From: DRKI01 sp011051875
GTDB lineage: Bacteria; Desulfobacterota; Desulfobulbia; Desulfobulbales; Desulfobulbaceae
Assembly (NCBI GenBank): GCA_026990385.1
Contig: JALXDL010000104.1
Coordinates: 1 to 64,000 of the forward strand
Length of the DNA: 64,000 bases
Direction of reading: 5' to 3'
Shown here piece by piece: positions 45,037 through 53,156 of this stretch. Each line of letters opens with the position of its first letter. Position 1 is the stretch's first letter. The translations under genes were made by a program, and so were the position numbers. A model generated the notes under the pieces. The model saw only the letters and a program-made list of their open reading frames with translations. It was not told the DNA's origin and made no database searches.

Positions 45037-46001
45037 GGCTGCAGCACCGGCCCGGTCTCCCTGTCGGCCCCGGACACGCTCCTGGCGACCACTGGCTCGT
45101 CGTCCCCGCACCAGCCGGTCTCGGCCAGGAAGTCCAACAGGACCCGGATGAAGAGGTCCGGATCGGTGAGGGGAAAAAAATGGCCCCGTCCCGGCACCAG
45201 GACACTGCGGAAATCAGGGATCAGCTCCTGCAGCCCGCGCAGCGAGGGCAAGAGCCGGGTCTTCTCGCCATAGACCCCCAGCACGGGCAGGTCAAGGGTG
45301 GCGATGGTCTCCGGGGTCAGCCCCTCGGCCCGGACCAGGTCCTGCCGGGCGCTGGTGGTATTGAGCAGCCTGGTCCAGCGCTCGGCCGAGCGCCGGCCGC
45401 CCCCCTTGCGGCAGAAGGGAACAAAGAGCTGGGTGCCTTTAAGTTTCTCCCGCTGTTCGAGCCATTGGGGCCGGGCAAGCTGTTCGAGCAGGAAGAGACC
45501 GGCCTCCTTTTCATCGGCATCGATCTCGATCCCCATCTGCCGCAGGTTCTCCCGCGCCTCGGGCCAGTTGGCCCAGTCCCGCGGCCGCTGGGTGGGCTGC
45601 AGGGAGCGGACCCGGGAATCGGCCATGGTGATGCCGCGCACCCGCTCCGGATGGAGAAGGCCATACTGCAGGGCCACGGTGCCGCCAAAGCTGTGGCCCA
45701 CCAGGTGCGCCCTTTCGATCCCCAGGTGATCGAGCAGCATGTCCAGGTCAGCCGCCATGTGCGTCGGGGTGTATCCCGTTGCCGGCATGCTGGAGTAGCC
45801 GTGCCCGCGCAGGTCATAGGCCGTAACCCGGCAGTGGCGGGCCAGGGTCAGCAGGATACTGATGTTCCAGAAGGCGGAATTGGCGGCAAAGCCGTGGATC
45901 AGCACCACGTCCCGGCCCGTGCCGAAACAGCGGTAGCTGATGGTGACGCCGTTGCCCTCGGCCCGTCCCGATCGCTGCGTCTTCATGCGCTCTTTCCCCA
46001 T
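45033..46001 (-). CDS. Alpha/beta-hydrolase fold protein with an altered catalytic acid position
   Basis: A 322-residue alpha/beta hydrolase. The oxyanion region is VLIHGFAANSAFW and the nucleophile is S104 in LVGHSFGGTVAL. A helical lid lies at about 140-215 (ADEKEAGLFLLEQLARP). The histidine is in GRGHFFPLTDP. At the usual catalytic-acid position, after strand 7, the sequence is GVYGEKTRLLP, where relatives have D in place of T. Either the acid comes from another position or activity is reduced. I chose the ATG at 46001 with GGAGAGGGGAA upstream; 45986 is a second option. In this context it could be a thioesterase-like product release or an editing enzyme, which is inference. Confidence 0.82.
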   Translation of the reverse strand: MGKERMKTQRSGRAEGNGVTISYRCFGTGRDVVLIHGFAANSAFWNISILLTLARHCRVTAYDLRGHGYSSMPATGYTPTHMAADLDMLLDHLGIERAHLVGHSFGGTVALQYGLLHPERVRGITMADSRVRSLQPTQRPRDWANWPEARENLRQMGIEIDADEKEAGLFLLEQLARPQWLEQREKLKGTQLFVPFCRKGGGRRSAERWTRLLNTTSARQDLVRAEGLTPETIATLDLPVLGVYGEKTRLLPSLRGLQELIPDFRSVLVPGRGHFFPLTDPDLFIRVLLDFLAETGWCGDDEPVVARSVSGADRETGPVLQP

Positions 46002-46023
46002 TTCCCCTCTCCCCGGCAGCACC

Positions 46024-47622
46024 CTATTCCATGTAGCCCAGGGCCTGGAGCTGCTTGATGATCTGCGCCTCTTCCTCGGCCTCCAGGGTGTGCTGCTCCC
46101 GGAGGGCGTAGGAGTCGGGCCGCGCCGTGGGCCCGCCCCGGCGCACCGGCCGCCCGGCCAGGAAACTGTCGGTGAAGAGCCCGTCCACCACTCGCCCCTC
46201 CAGGTCGGACGGCACCGGCAGGCCCAGGCTGTGCAGGAGCGCCGGCGCGATGTCCACCAGGTCCATGGCCGGCAGGGTGACGCCGCCGGCGATGCCGGGG
46301 CCGGCGGCCATGAAGACGCCCATGGGATAGTGGGTACCCTCCACCTGCGGCCGACGATAGAGCACCGGCTCCCGGTTGACGATGGAGAGAAAGCCGTGAT
46401 CGCGGGTGACGATGGTCAGGTCCGGCGCCCGCCGGTTGTTGGGCCCGGGAAAGGCCTCCTCCCGGGTCAGGACGCGGCTGATCACCGGCTGCCCGGCCTC
46501 GTCGGTTATGCCGAGGAGCCGGTCGGCCAGCTCCTGCCGGAACGTTGCGTAATCCGCGGCCGGCACGCCGCCGTCCCCCTCGTTGCGGGCGACCCGGATA
46601 TGGATGCCGTTGGAGGTGGTGGTGCTGGCATAGGCCCTGGTGTGCCGCCAGTCGAGCAGCACGAAGTGGCGGTCGATGAGACGGCGGTAGCGTTCCCGGT
46701 CGCCCTCGGCCATGTCCTCCATGTCGCGCCAGCGCAGGAGGCCCTGTTCGGCCAGCCAGGTGTTGATGCGCAGGACCTCGCGCGTGGGCCCGAAGCCATG
46801 GTCCGAGGCCATGAAAAGACGCGCCTCCGGCCCGGCCAGCTCCCGGATCTCGGCCAGGAAGGTGTCCAGCTCCCTGAAGTAGTCGCGCAGGAGCTGCCGG
46901 ATCTTCTGTTCCCAGGGCGAGGGATCGGACGGGACAAGGTCCGGGTCCAGGAAACGCCAGCCCATGTGCAGCATCTTGTCCGGCCCGTCAAAGAGGATGG
47001 CGGTCAGGTCGGCGGGCCGGGTGCGCATCAGGTGGCGGACCGCGGCAAACCACTGCCGCTCGCGGCGGATATGGAAGGTGATCCAGTTCTCGTACTCCTC
47101 CTCGGGCACGCCCCTGGCCGCCTCCTTCTCCATGTCAAAGTCCCAGGCCATCTCGCGGGCGCTGAACCCGGGCAGCCCCTTGAGCTCGTCAAAGACCTCG
47201 CGCGGGAAGATGTTGCGGCGCAGGTGCTTCCAGGAGACCAGGCCCGGGATCACGTAGCCGTTCACCTCGGGCGGCGGCGACATCATGGGAAAGTTGAGGG
47301 TACCGACACGGCCCTGCTGGCGGCTGACCATGGACCAGATGGTCTCGCACTGGATATCGCGGAAATTGTACAGGGTGAAGTAGACCTCGCTGGCCCGCTC
47401 CTCGGACCAGATAAAGTCAAAGACCCCGTGCGTGCCGGGATTACGGCCGGTCATCAGGGCGATCCAGGCCGGCGGCGTCAGGGGGTTGGGCGTGGAGCGC
47501 AACTCCGCCCGCACGCCGGAGGCCAGCATCGACGCCAGGTGCGGCATGACGCCCTCCTGCATCAGGGGATCGAGGATGGTGAATGTGGCGCCGTCAAGGC
47601 CGATCAGGACCGTGGGGTTCAT
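46024..47622 (-). CDS. Alkaline-phosphatase-superfamily phosphodiesterase (type I PDE/NPP-like)
   Basis: A 532-residue phosphodiesterase or phosphatase of the nucleotide pyrophosphatase group. Metal and nucleophile positions are VLIGLDGATF (residues 5-14), NPLTPPAWIALMTG (around 45-58), FDGPDKMLHMGW (near 240), ASDHGFGP (near 300) and GTHYPMGVF (near 455). All are recognisably present. There is no signal peptide, so it acts in the cytoplasm. A GGGAG site lies eight bases before the ATG at 47622. It sits between the discrete ACP and the hydrolase. Possible roles are phosphate removal from an activated intermediate or a phosphopantetheine-type cleavage. Which of these applies is open. Confidence 0.83.
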   Translation of the reverse strand: MNPTVLIGLDGATFTILDPLMQEGVMPHLASMLASGVRAELRSTPNPLTPPAWIALMTGRNPGTHGVFDFIWSEERASEVYFTLYNFRDIQCETIWSMVSRQQGRVGTLNFPMMSPPPEVNGYVIPGLVSWKHLRRNIFPREVFDELKGLPGFSAREMAWDFDMEKEAARGVPEEEYENWITFHIRRERQWFAAVRHLMRTRPADLTAILFDGPDKMLHMGWRFLDPDLVPSDPSPWEQKIRQLLRDYFRELDTFLAEIRELAGPEARLFMASDHGFGPTREVLRINTWLAEQGLLRWRDMEDMAEGDRERYRRLIDRHFVLLDWRHTRAYASTTTSNGIHIRVARNEGDGGVPAADYATFRQELADRLLGITDEAGQPVISRVLTREEAFPGPNNRRAPDLTIVTRDHGFLSIVNREPVLYRRPQVEGTHYPMGVFMAAGPGIAGGVTLPAMDLVDIAPALLHSLGLPVPSDLEGRVVDGLFTDSFLAGRPVRRGGPTARPDSYALREQHTLEAEEEAQIIKQLQALGYME

Positions 47623-47710
47623 TGCTTTCGCTCCCGGATTATTATACTCGTATTGCTCACAGCCGGACACCCACCCGGTTGGACACGGGCGGAACAGCCG
47701 CCATGACCGT

Positions 47711-48001
47711 TCATCCGGCCAGGTGCCGGTCAAGGAAGTCCACCGTGTCCCTGACCGTGATCTCGTCCACGTAACGGCCGTCCTCCATGAGCAGCTCCTC
47801 GAAGGGCATGCCGCGCTGCTGGAACCGCTCCTCGATGGCAACGATGAACTGTACCACGTCGATGGACTCGAATTCCAGGTCCGCCATGAGGCGGGTCGCC
47901 TCGCCGATGGGATCGTCCAGGTCCATGTCCCAGTCCGCGGTCATGTCCTCCAGGATCCGGACCAGGCTGTCAAGAATCTCCTCTCTGCTCCTGCTTGCCA
48001 T
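47711..48001 (-). CDS. Discrete acyl carrier protein
   Basis: A 96-residue acyl carrier protein with the phosphopantetheine serine S46 in ADLEFESIDVVQFIVAIEE. It is acidic and four-helical in pattern, and slightly longer than FAS AcpP. Its 4'-phosphopantetheine arm would be installed by the PPTase domain of the synthase just upstream. The ATG (behind GGAG) lies 32 bases inside the 3' end of that synthase gene, so the two are translationally linked. Its sequence differs from the synthase-embedded ACPs (LGIDSIKRVEIL), so it probably serves a separate step such as starter loading, tailoring or off-loading. Confidence 0.9.
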   Translation of the reverse strand: MASRSREEILDSLVRILEDMTADWDMDLDDPIGEATRLMADLEFESIDVVQFIVAIEERFQQRGMPFEELLMEDGRYVDEITVRDTVDFLDRHLAG

Positions 48002-51000
48002 CGCTCTCTCCTTCTCTGATATATGCTGTTGCAAAGACAAAGCCGTCAACTTCTCCGGCTGTCGCGGTCATGGTGGCACCGGCAAGGCCGGGCCGCAGTT
48101 CGGCCAGGCGGCCGCTCACGGTAAAACGCATCTGCCCGCCTGCCCGGTCCAGTCCCGCCAGGACCAGGTCCATGGGTCCGCCAGGCAGGCCCAGGCCCAG
48201 GGCCTTGCCACAGGCCTCGCGGCCGCACCAGAGCCGCAGGGCCCATCGCCGCCGCTCCTCCCCGCTGCCGCCGACCTGTTCCAGCTCGCCGGGCGCGAAC
48301 CCGGCCCGCAGCACGTCGTCGTTCATGTGGTCCTGCTCCTCCAGGTCGATGCCGATGCCCTCCACCCCGCACGTTGCCACGGCCACGGCTGCATCGCCGC
48401 TGTGGCCCATGGAGATCGCCGGCGGCTCCATGTCCGCGGCCCGCAGCCGGACCAGGGGCCGGCCATGACCGTCCGCCGCGATCTCCACGTCGGCCATGCA
48501 CAGCTCCAGGCCGAGCCGGTCGCGCACCAGGCTGCGCACCGCGTCCTTGGCCGCGATCCGGGCCAGCAGCCACTGGTTGCGGCGACCGTTATCCCCAGCC
48601 GGCAGCCGGCGCCACTGGTCGCGCTCGCCGACACCCAGGGCCAGGAAGGCCAGGACCCGGTGCCAGACACCGCCGTGGGCGTGCAGCAGGTTGTCGGGAT
48701 AGTCGTCCATCCGCCGGCAGGCGCTGCCCGGCGGCAGCCCGGCCAGGGGATCGCTAAACTCCCGGCTGAGCATGGTCTGCCGGGGCCGGAAGCGGACGCG
48801 GTAGAAGGGATCGGGCAGGTCAAAGGAGCGGTCGTCCCAGCCCGTGATCCGCATGTGCATCCGGCCGTCGGGCCCGATCAGCTCGATGGTGGAGCGTAAC
48901 TGGTTCTCGGCCAGGGGCAGGATGCGGGCCCGGCCTGCCACCTCGCTCCCGGCCTCGAGCGGCGGCCCGAAGATCTCCAGCCGCTGCATGCGGAAGGGAT
49001 AGACATTGAATCCCGTGCTCCGGTGATCCGCGATCCAGTAGGCAATGAGCTGGCCGGCGCCGTCGAGCAGCACCGGGTCGGTGACAAAACCGGGCCTGTC
49101 CCGGTCGGCAAAGAATCCCGTGCCCGGCAGCACCTGCAGGGTGGCCTCGATGCCGTCGCTGCCCCACCAGGGGACCGAGGTCACGGTCCGGAAGCAGGGA
49201 CCGGAAAACATGCCCTCGGCATAGAGGGTATCCGGCTGCCAGACCGAGGGCCGGCGGTCCTTGAGGGTAAACTCCGCCACCGGCGGCGGCTCGGGCAGGC
49301 TCGCGGCAAAGAGCATGGTCGCCTCGACAATGGGCAGCCCGGCCCGGGGCGTCCCGTCTTCGGCCACCTCGCGCAGGGTGACGCGGGCAGTGTCGTCCCG
49401 GCGCTCGGCCTCCAGCTCCAGCAGGCAGGTGCCGTGTTCCAGCGTAATCCAGCGGTAGGCGCGCAGGTCGCGCATGCCGGTGAGCACGCGGTCCGGGAAG
49501 AGCACGGCCCCGGCCTCGGCCAGCATCTCCATGCTCATGGTGAGCGGCATGATGGGCAGGCCCTGCAGGTCGGGATCAGCCACGGACAGCTCCCGGCCCA
49601 GGGTATGGTCGAGCAGGAACAGGTCCTGTTCCAGGTCCAGCAGGCAGCGGGCCCTCAGGAAGCCGCCCGGCCGGTGCTCGACGATCTCGCGCAGAAAGGG
49701 AAAGTCCGGGACCTGCCCGCTTTGCCCGCTTGCCGGGGCCGTCTGCTCCAGGGCCTCCAGGATCGCGGCCAGGGTCCTGCAGCCGGCGAGGCGGGAGCGG
49801 ACACCGTCGTCCACCGGCTGCGGCAGCCGGTCCAGGAAGCTGCCCAGGATCTCCACCCGCTTGATGGAGTCGATCCCCAGGTCCGCCTCCAGGTCCTGGC
49901 CCGGATCGATCATCTCCTGCGGATACCCGGTCCGTTCGCCCACCACCGCCAGGAGCAACGCCCGCGCGGACGCCTCCGGACCGGCTTCCGGCTCCGCCGC
50001 CCCGACAGCAGGCTCCGGTTGTGGCTCCGGCGGACTGGATGTTTCGTTTTCCTGCACTTCCGGTTCTTCCGGTTCCGGCCCGGGCAGGGGTTCGGCGGCC
50101 GCGGCCGGGAAAGGACCACTTCCGGCCAGCCAGGCCTGCATCACCTCCTGCTGGGTGCGCAGGAACTTCTCCATGGTCTCGAAATAGCCGGCCATGGCCT
50201 GGCCGCCGCTGCCGGTCCCGGTCCCTGCCGGCGGCGTCCCGGCCCCGGCGGCAAGGGAGGGCCGCAGGGCGCTGATATCGGCGTCTTCCAGGCTGAGCAG
50301 GGGCAGTTGCAGGGAAAGGGGCGCCTCCCGACCGGCGGGCTCGCCACTTTCGGCAGCGGCAAAGTCGAGGAGATCGGGCCGCCGGCGGCTGAACAGGGGC
50401 GAGAGGTCGAGTTCCACGCCGTGCGCGGCCAGCATCCCCAGGCAGTGCTGGAGCTGGAGCAGGCCGGAACGGTGGTGGACATTGACCGGGATGGCGGCAA
50501 ACTCCCTGCCCTTGAGGGTATCGTTGACAAAGCCGGTGAGATGGGCGTTGGGTCCCACCTCGAGAAAGATGCGGATGCCGTCGTCGTGCATGGCGAGCAC
50601 GGTCTCGCGGAACCGGACCGTGGCCGCCCACTGGCCCACGGCCAGTCGCCGCAGGCCGGCCAGGTCGGACGGCATGGGCGCGGCACTCAAGCAGGAATAG
50701 AGCGGGATGCCGGGCTCGCGCAGGGGCAGGGTGTCGAAGAACCGGTCCAGCGGACCGCAGGCCGGCCGGTAGAGCGGTGTGTGATAGGGGCGGCCAAAGG
50801 CGAGCGGCTGGCAGATGGCGCCGGCGGCGCGCATCCGGCGGCCCACGGTCTCCACCTCGTCCACCGGCAGGCAGAGGACCACCTGGTGGGGACAGTTGTC
50901 CATGGCCAGGAAACAGCGGTCCGGGGCAGAGGCGGTGAGCTCGTCCACCAGCTCCCGCTGCACCGGCCCCATGGCCACCAGTTGCCACCCCTCCATGCCC

Positions 51001-53156
51001 TCGCCCCGGGCCAGCTCCCGGATCATCAGGTGGCCGGTGCGGACATGGCGACGCAGCTCATCCTCGGAGTCGATGGCAATGACGCCCGCCGCCTCCAGGG
51101 CCATGAACTCGCCGCTGGAATGTCCGACCATGGCATGGGCCCGGATGCCGAACCCGGCCAGCAGCCGGGTCAGGGCCCGGTCAGCGGTGATCACCGCATC
51201 GACCGCATATTCCATGTCCCAGAGCAGCCCGGCCAGCAGCCGCTCCTCCTCGTCGCCCGCTGCCGGCGGCGGGAACAGGACCTGGCTCGGCGCCACCGCC
51301 ATGTCCAGGTCGGCCAGGGCCCGGTCCAGGCCATCGAAACAGCGGCGCACCACCGGGAAATGGATACAGAGATCGGCCAGCATGTTCACGTACTGGGATC
51401 CCTCGCCGGGATAGAGGAAACCGATCCCGCCTTCGCGGCCCAGGGGATGGTCAAAGTAGTAGATCCCCTTCTTCTCGCGGATCCGTTCGCGTTCCGGGTC
51501 GCGGAGCCGGGCCAGGGCGTGGTCGAGGCGCTGGACAAACTCCTCGGTGGAGGCGGCGATGATGGCCAGGCGGCAGGGGTTGTCCACCAGGTCGCGGGAC
51601 AGGGTGAAGGCCACGTCCGCCAGGGGCGGCTGCTGCCGCTCCAGGAAGGCGCGCACCTGTTCACAGCGGCCGATCAACTCCTGCCGCGAGGGGGCGGCGA
51701 GCACGCAGAGCTCCGTCGGCCAGACCCGGTGCAGGCTGGTCTCCCCTTCCTGGCCATACTCCTCCAGGATGGCGTGGGCATTGATGCCGCCAAACCCGAA
51801 GGCATTGACCCCGGCCCGGCGCGGTGTCGCGGCGCCGTGGATCCAGGGCCGGGTGGCGGTGTTGATGTAGAAGGGTGTCTTGTCAAGCTCCAGCGCCGGG
51901 TTGGGCCGCTCGCAGTGCAGGGAGGGCGGCAGGGTGCGGTGGTAGAGGGCCAGGGCGGTCTTGATCAGGGCGGCTATGCCGGCGGCCGGAATCAGGTGGG
52001 CGATCATGGACTTGACAGAGCCCAGGGCGCAGGTGGGCACCGGTCCGCGGCGGGTACCGAACAGGGTGGTCAGTCCCTGGATCTCGGTGGCATCACCCAG
52101 GGGCATGGCCGTGCCATGGGCCTCAATGAGGCCGATGGTGGCGGGATCGATACCGGTCTTCTCGTAGGCCCGCCGCAGGGCCAGGGCCTCGCCCTCCACC
52201 CGCGGTGCGACCACGCTCCTGCCACGGCCGTCGCTGGCACTGGCAACCCCCTTGAGCACGGCATAAATGCGGTTGCCGTCGCGCTCGGCATCGGCCAGCC
52301 GCTTGAGGACCACCATGCCCAGGCCCTCGCCGAGCAGGGTGCCGTTGGCATCGGCAGCAAAGGGCCGGATGGTGCCGGTGCGGGACAGGGCCCCGAGCTG
52401 GGAGAAGACCATCAGGATCAACTGGTCCGTGGAGAGCTGCACGCCGCCGGCGATGACCGCGTCGCACTGGCCCGTTGCCAGGTGCTGCGCCCCCTGCTCC
52501 ACCGCGATCAGGGAAGAGGCGCAGGCCGCGTCGACACTGAAGTTGCAGCCCTTGAGGTCCAGCCGGTTGGCCACCCGGCCGGTCATGATGGTGGAGACGA
52601 GTCCGGGCGCGATCTGGGCGTTGAAGGGCGGCAGCTGCGCCTTGAGGTGTTCCCTGATCTGCTGCAGCCGCTGGCGGTCATATTCCGGGAAGAGCTGCCG
52701 CAGGAGCTGCAGGAACTGGTCGATGAACAGGCCGTGCTGGTGGAGCGAGGTGTAGCCGCGGTTGACAAAGGTGCCCCGGCCGAGGATGACCTCGGTACGC
52801 TCCCGGTTGAGCGGGAGATCGGGCACGCCGGCATCGGCCAGGGCCGCGTGCGCCACCTTGAGGGCCAGGAAATGCTCGGGCTCGGCCCCGTCCACGGTAT
52901 TGGGCATGATGCCGTAGCGGAGCGGATCAAAGGTGGCCAGCTCGCCCAGGTAGCCGCCCCGCTTGCAGTAGATGCGGTCGTTGGCCTCGGAATCCGGGTC
53001 ATACCAGGGTTCGCCGCCCCAGTCCGGGGGCGGATCCGAGACCATGTCGCGGCCGTCGACGATGTTCTGCCAAAAGGCGCACGGATCCGGCGCGCCGGGC
53101 ACGATGCAGGCCATGCCGACAATGGCGACATCTGTCTGTGGTCCGCGGTCGCTCAT
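47970..53156 (-). CDS. Type I PKS/PUFA-synthase-like protein: KS-AT-ACP-DH-PPTase
   Basis: A 1728-residue iterative-type synthase. The KS (1-440) has C212 in DAACASS, EAHGTAM and MIAHLIPAAG, so it is active and not a chain-length factor. The AT (about 560-880) has S680 in GHSSGEF but PYHTPLY rather than the malonyl AFH motif. A Glu/Pro-rich linker follows, then one ACP with S1097 in LGIDSIKRVEIL. The hot-dog DH (1160-1430) has H1184 in LLDHTLG and D1365 in DPVLLDG. The C-terminal PPTase domain (1440-1728) has WLLARIAAKDAVR, GID1604-L-E and R-E1647-A-C-G-K1651. The ATG overlaps the stop of the first synthase (ATGA). It extends or modifies chains with its partner. Confidence 0.88.
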   Translation of the reverse strand: MSDRGPQTDVAIVGMACIVPGAPDPCAFWQNIVDGRDMVSDPPPDWGGEPWYDPDSEANDRIYCKRGGYLGELATFDPLRYGIMPNTVDGAEPEHFLALKVAHAALADAGVPDLPLNRERTEVILGRGTFVNRGYTSLHQHGLFIDQFLQLLRQLFPEYDRQRLQQIREHLKAQLPPFNAQIAPGLVSTIMTGRVANRLDLKGCNFSVDAACASSLIAVEQGAQHLATGQCDAVIAGGVQLSTDQLILMVFSQLGALSRTGTIRPFAADANGTLLGEGLGMVVLKRLADAERDGNRIYAVLKGVASASDGRGRSVVAPRVEGEALALRRAYEKTGIDPATIGLIEAHGTAMPLGDATEIQGLTTLFGTRRGPVPTCALGSVKSMIAHLIPAAGIAALIKTALALYHRTLPPSLHCERPNPALELDKTPFYINTATRPWIHGAATPRRAGVNAFGFGGINAHAILEEYGQEGETSLHRVWPTELCVLAAPSRQELIGRCEQVRAFLERQQPPLADVAFTLSRDLVDNPCRLAIIAASTEEFVQRLDHALARLRDPERERIREKKGIYYFDHPLGREGGIGFLYPGEGSQYVNMLADLCIHFPVVRRCFDGLDRALADLDMAVAPSQVLFPPPAAGDEEERLLAGLLWDMEYAVDAVITADRALTRLLAGFGIRAHAMVGHSSGEFMALEAAGVIAIDSEDELRRHVRTGHLMIRELARGEGMEGWQLVAMGPVQRELVDELTASAPDRCFLAMDNCPHQVVLCLPVDEVETVGRRMRAAGAICQPLAFGRPYHTPLYRPACGPLDRFFDTLPLREPGIPLYSCLSAAPMPSDLAGLRRLAVGQWAATVRFRETVLAMHDDGIRIFLEVGPNAHLTGFVNDTLKGREFAAIPVNVHHRSGLLQLQHCLGMLAAHGVELDLSPLFSRRRPDLLDFAAAESGEPAGREAPLSLQLPLLSLEDADISALRPSLAAGAGTPPAGTGTGSGGQAMAGYFETMEKFLRTQQEVMQAWLAGSGPFPAAAAEPLPGPEPEEPEVQENETSSPPEPQPEPAVGAAEPEAGPEASARALLLAVVGERTGYPQEMIDPGQDLEADLGIDSIKRVEILGSFLDRLPQPVDDGVRSRLAGCRTLAAILEALEQTAPASGQSGQVPDFPFLREIVEHRPGGFLRARCLLDLEQDLFLLDHTLGRELSVADPDLQGLPIMPLTMSMEMLAEAGAVLFPDRVLTGMRDLRAYRWITLEHGTCLLELEAERRDDTARVTLREVAEDGTPRAGLPIVEATMLFAASLPEPPPVAEFTLKDRRPSVWQPDTLYAEGMFSGPCFRTVTSVPWWGSDGIEATLQVLPGTGFFADRDRPGFVTDPVLLDGAGQLIAYWIADHRSTGFNVYPFRMQRLEIFGPPLEAGSEVAGRARILPLAENQLRSTIELIGPDGRMHMRITGWDDRSFDLPDPFYRVRFRPRQTMLSREFSDPLAGLPPGSACRRMDDYPDNLLHAHGGVWHRVLAFLALGVGERDQWRRLPAGDNGRRNQWLLARIAAKDAVRSLVRDRLGLELCMADVEIAADGHGRPLVRLRAADMEPPAISMGHSGDAAVAVATCGVEGIGIDLEEQDHMNDDVLRAGFAPGELEQVGGSGEERRRWALRLWCGREACGKALGLGLPGGPMDLVLAGLDRAGGQMRFTVSGRLAELRPGLAGATMTATAGEVDGFVFATAYIREGESDGKQEQRGDS

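Noticed and set aside
47970..53156. KS of the second synthase as a chain-length factor, as in PfaC
   Set aside because: It keeps C212 and both His-containing motifs, so it should be catalytically competent.
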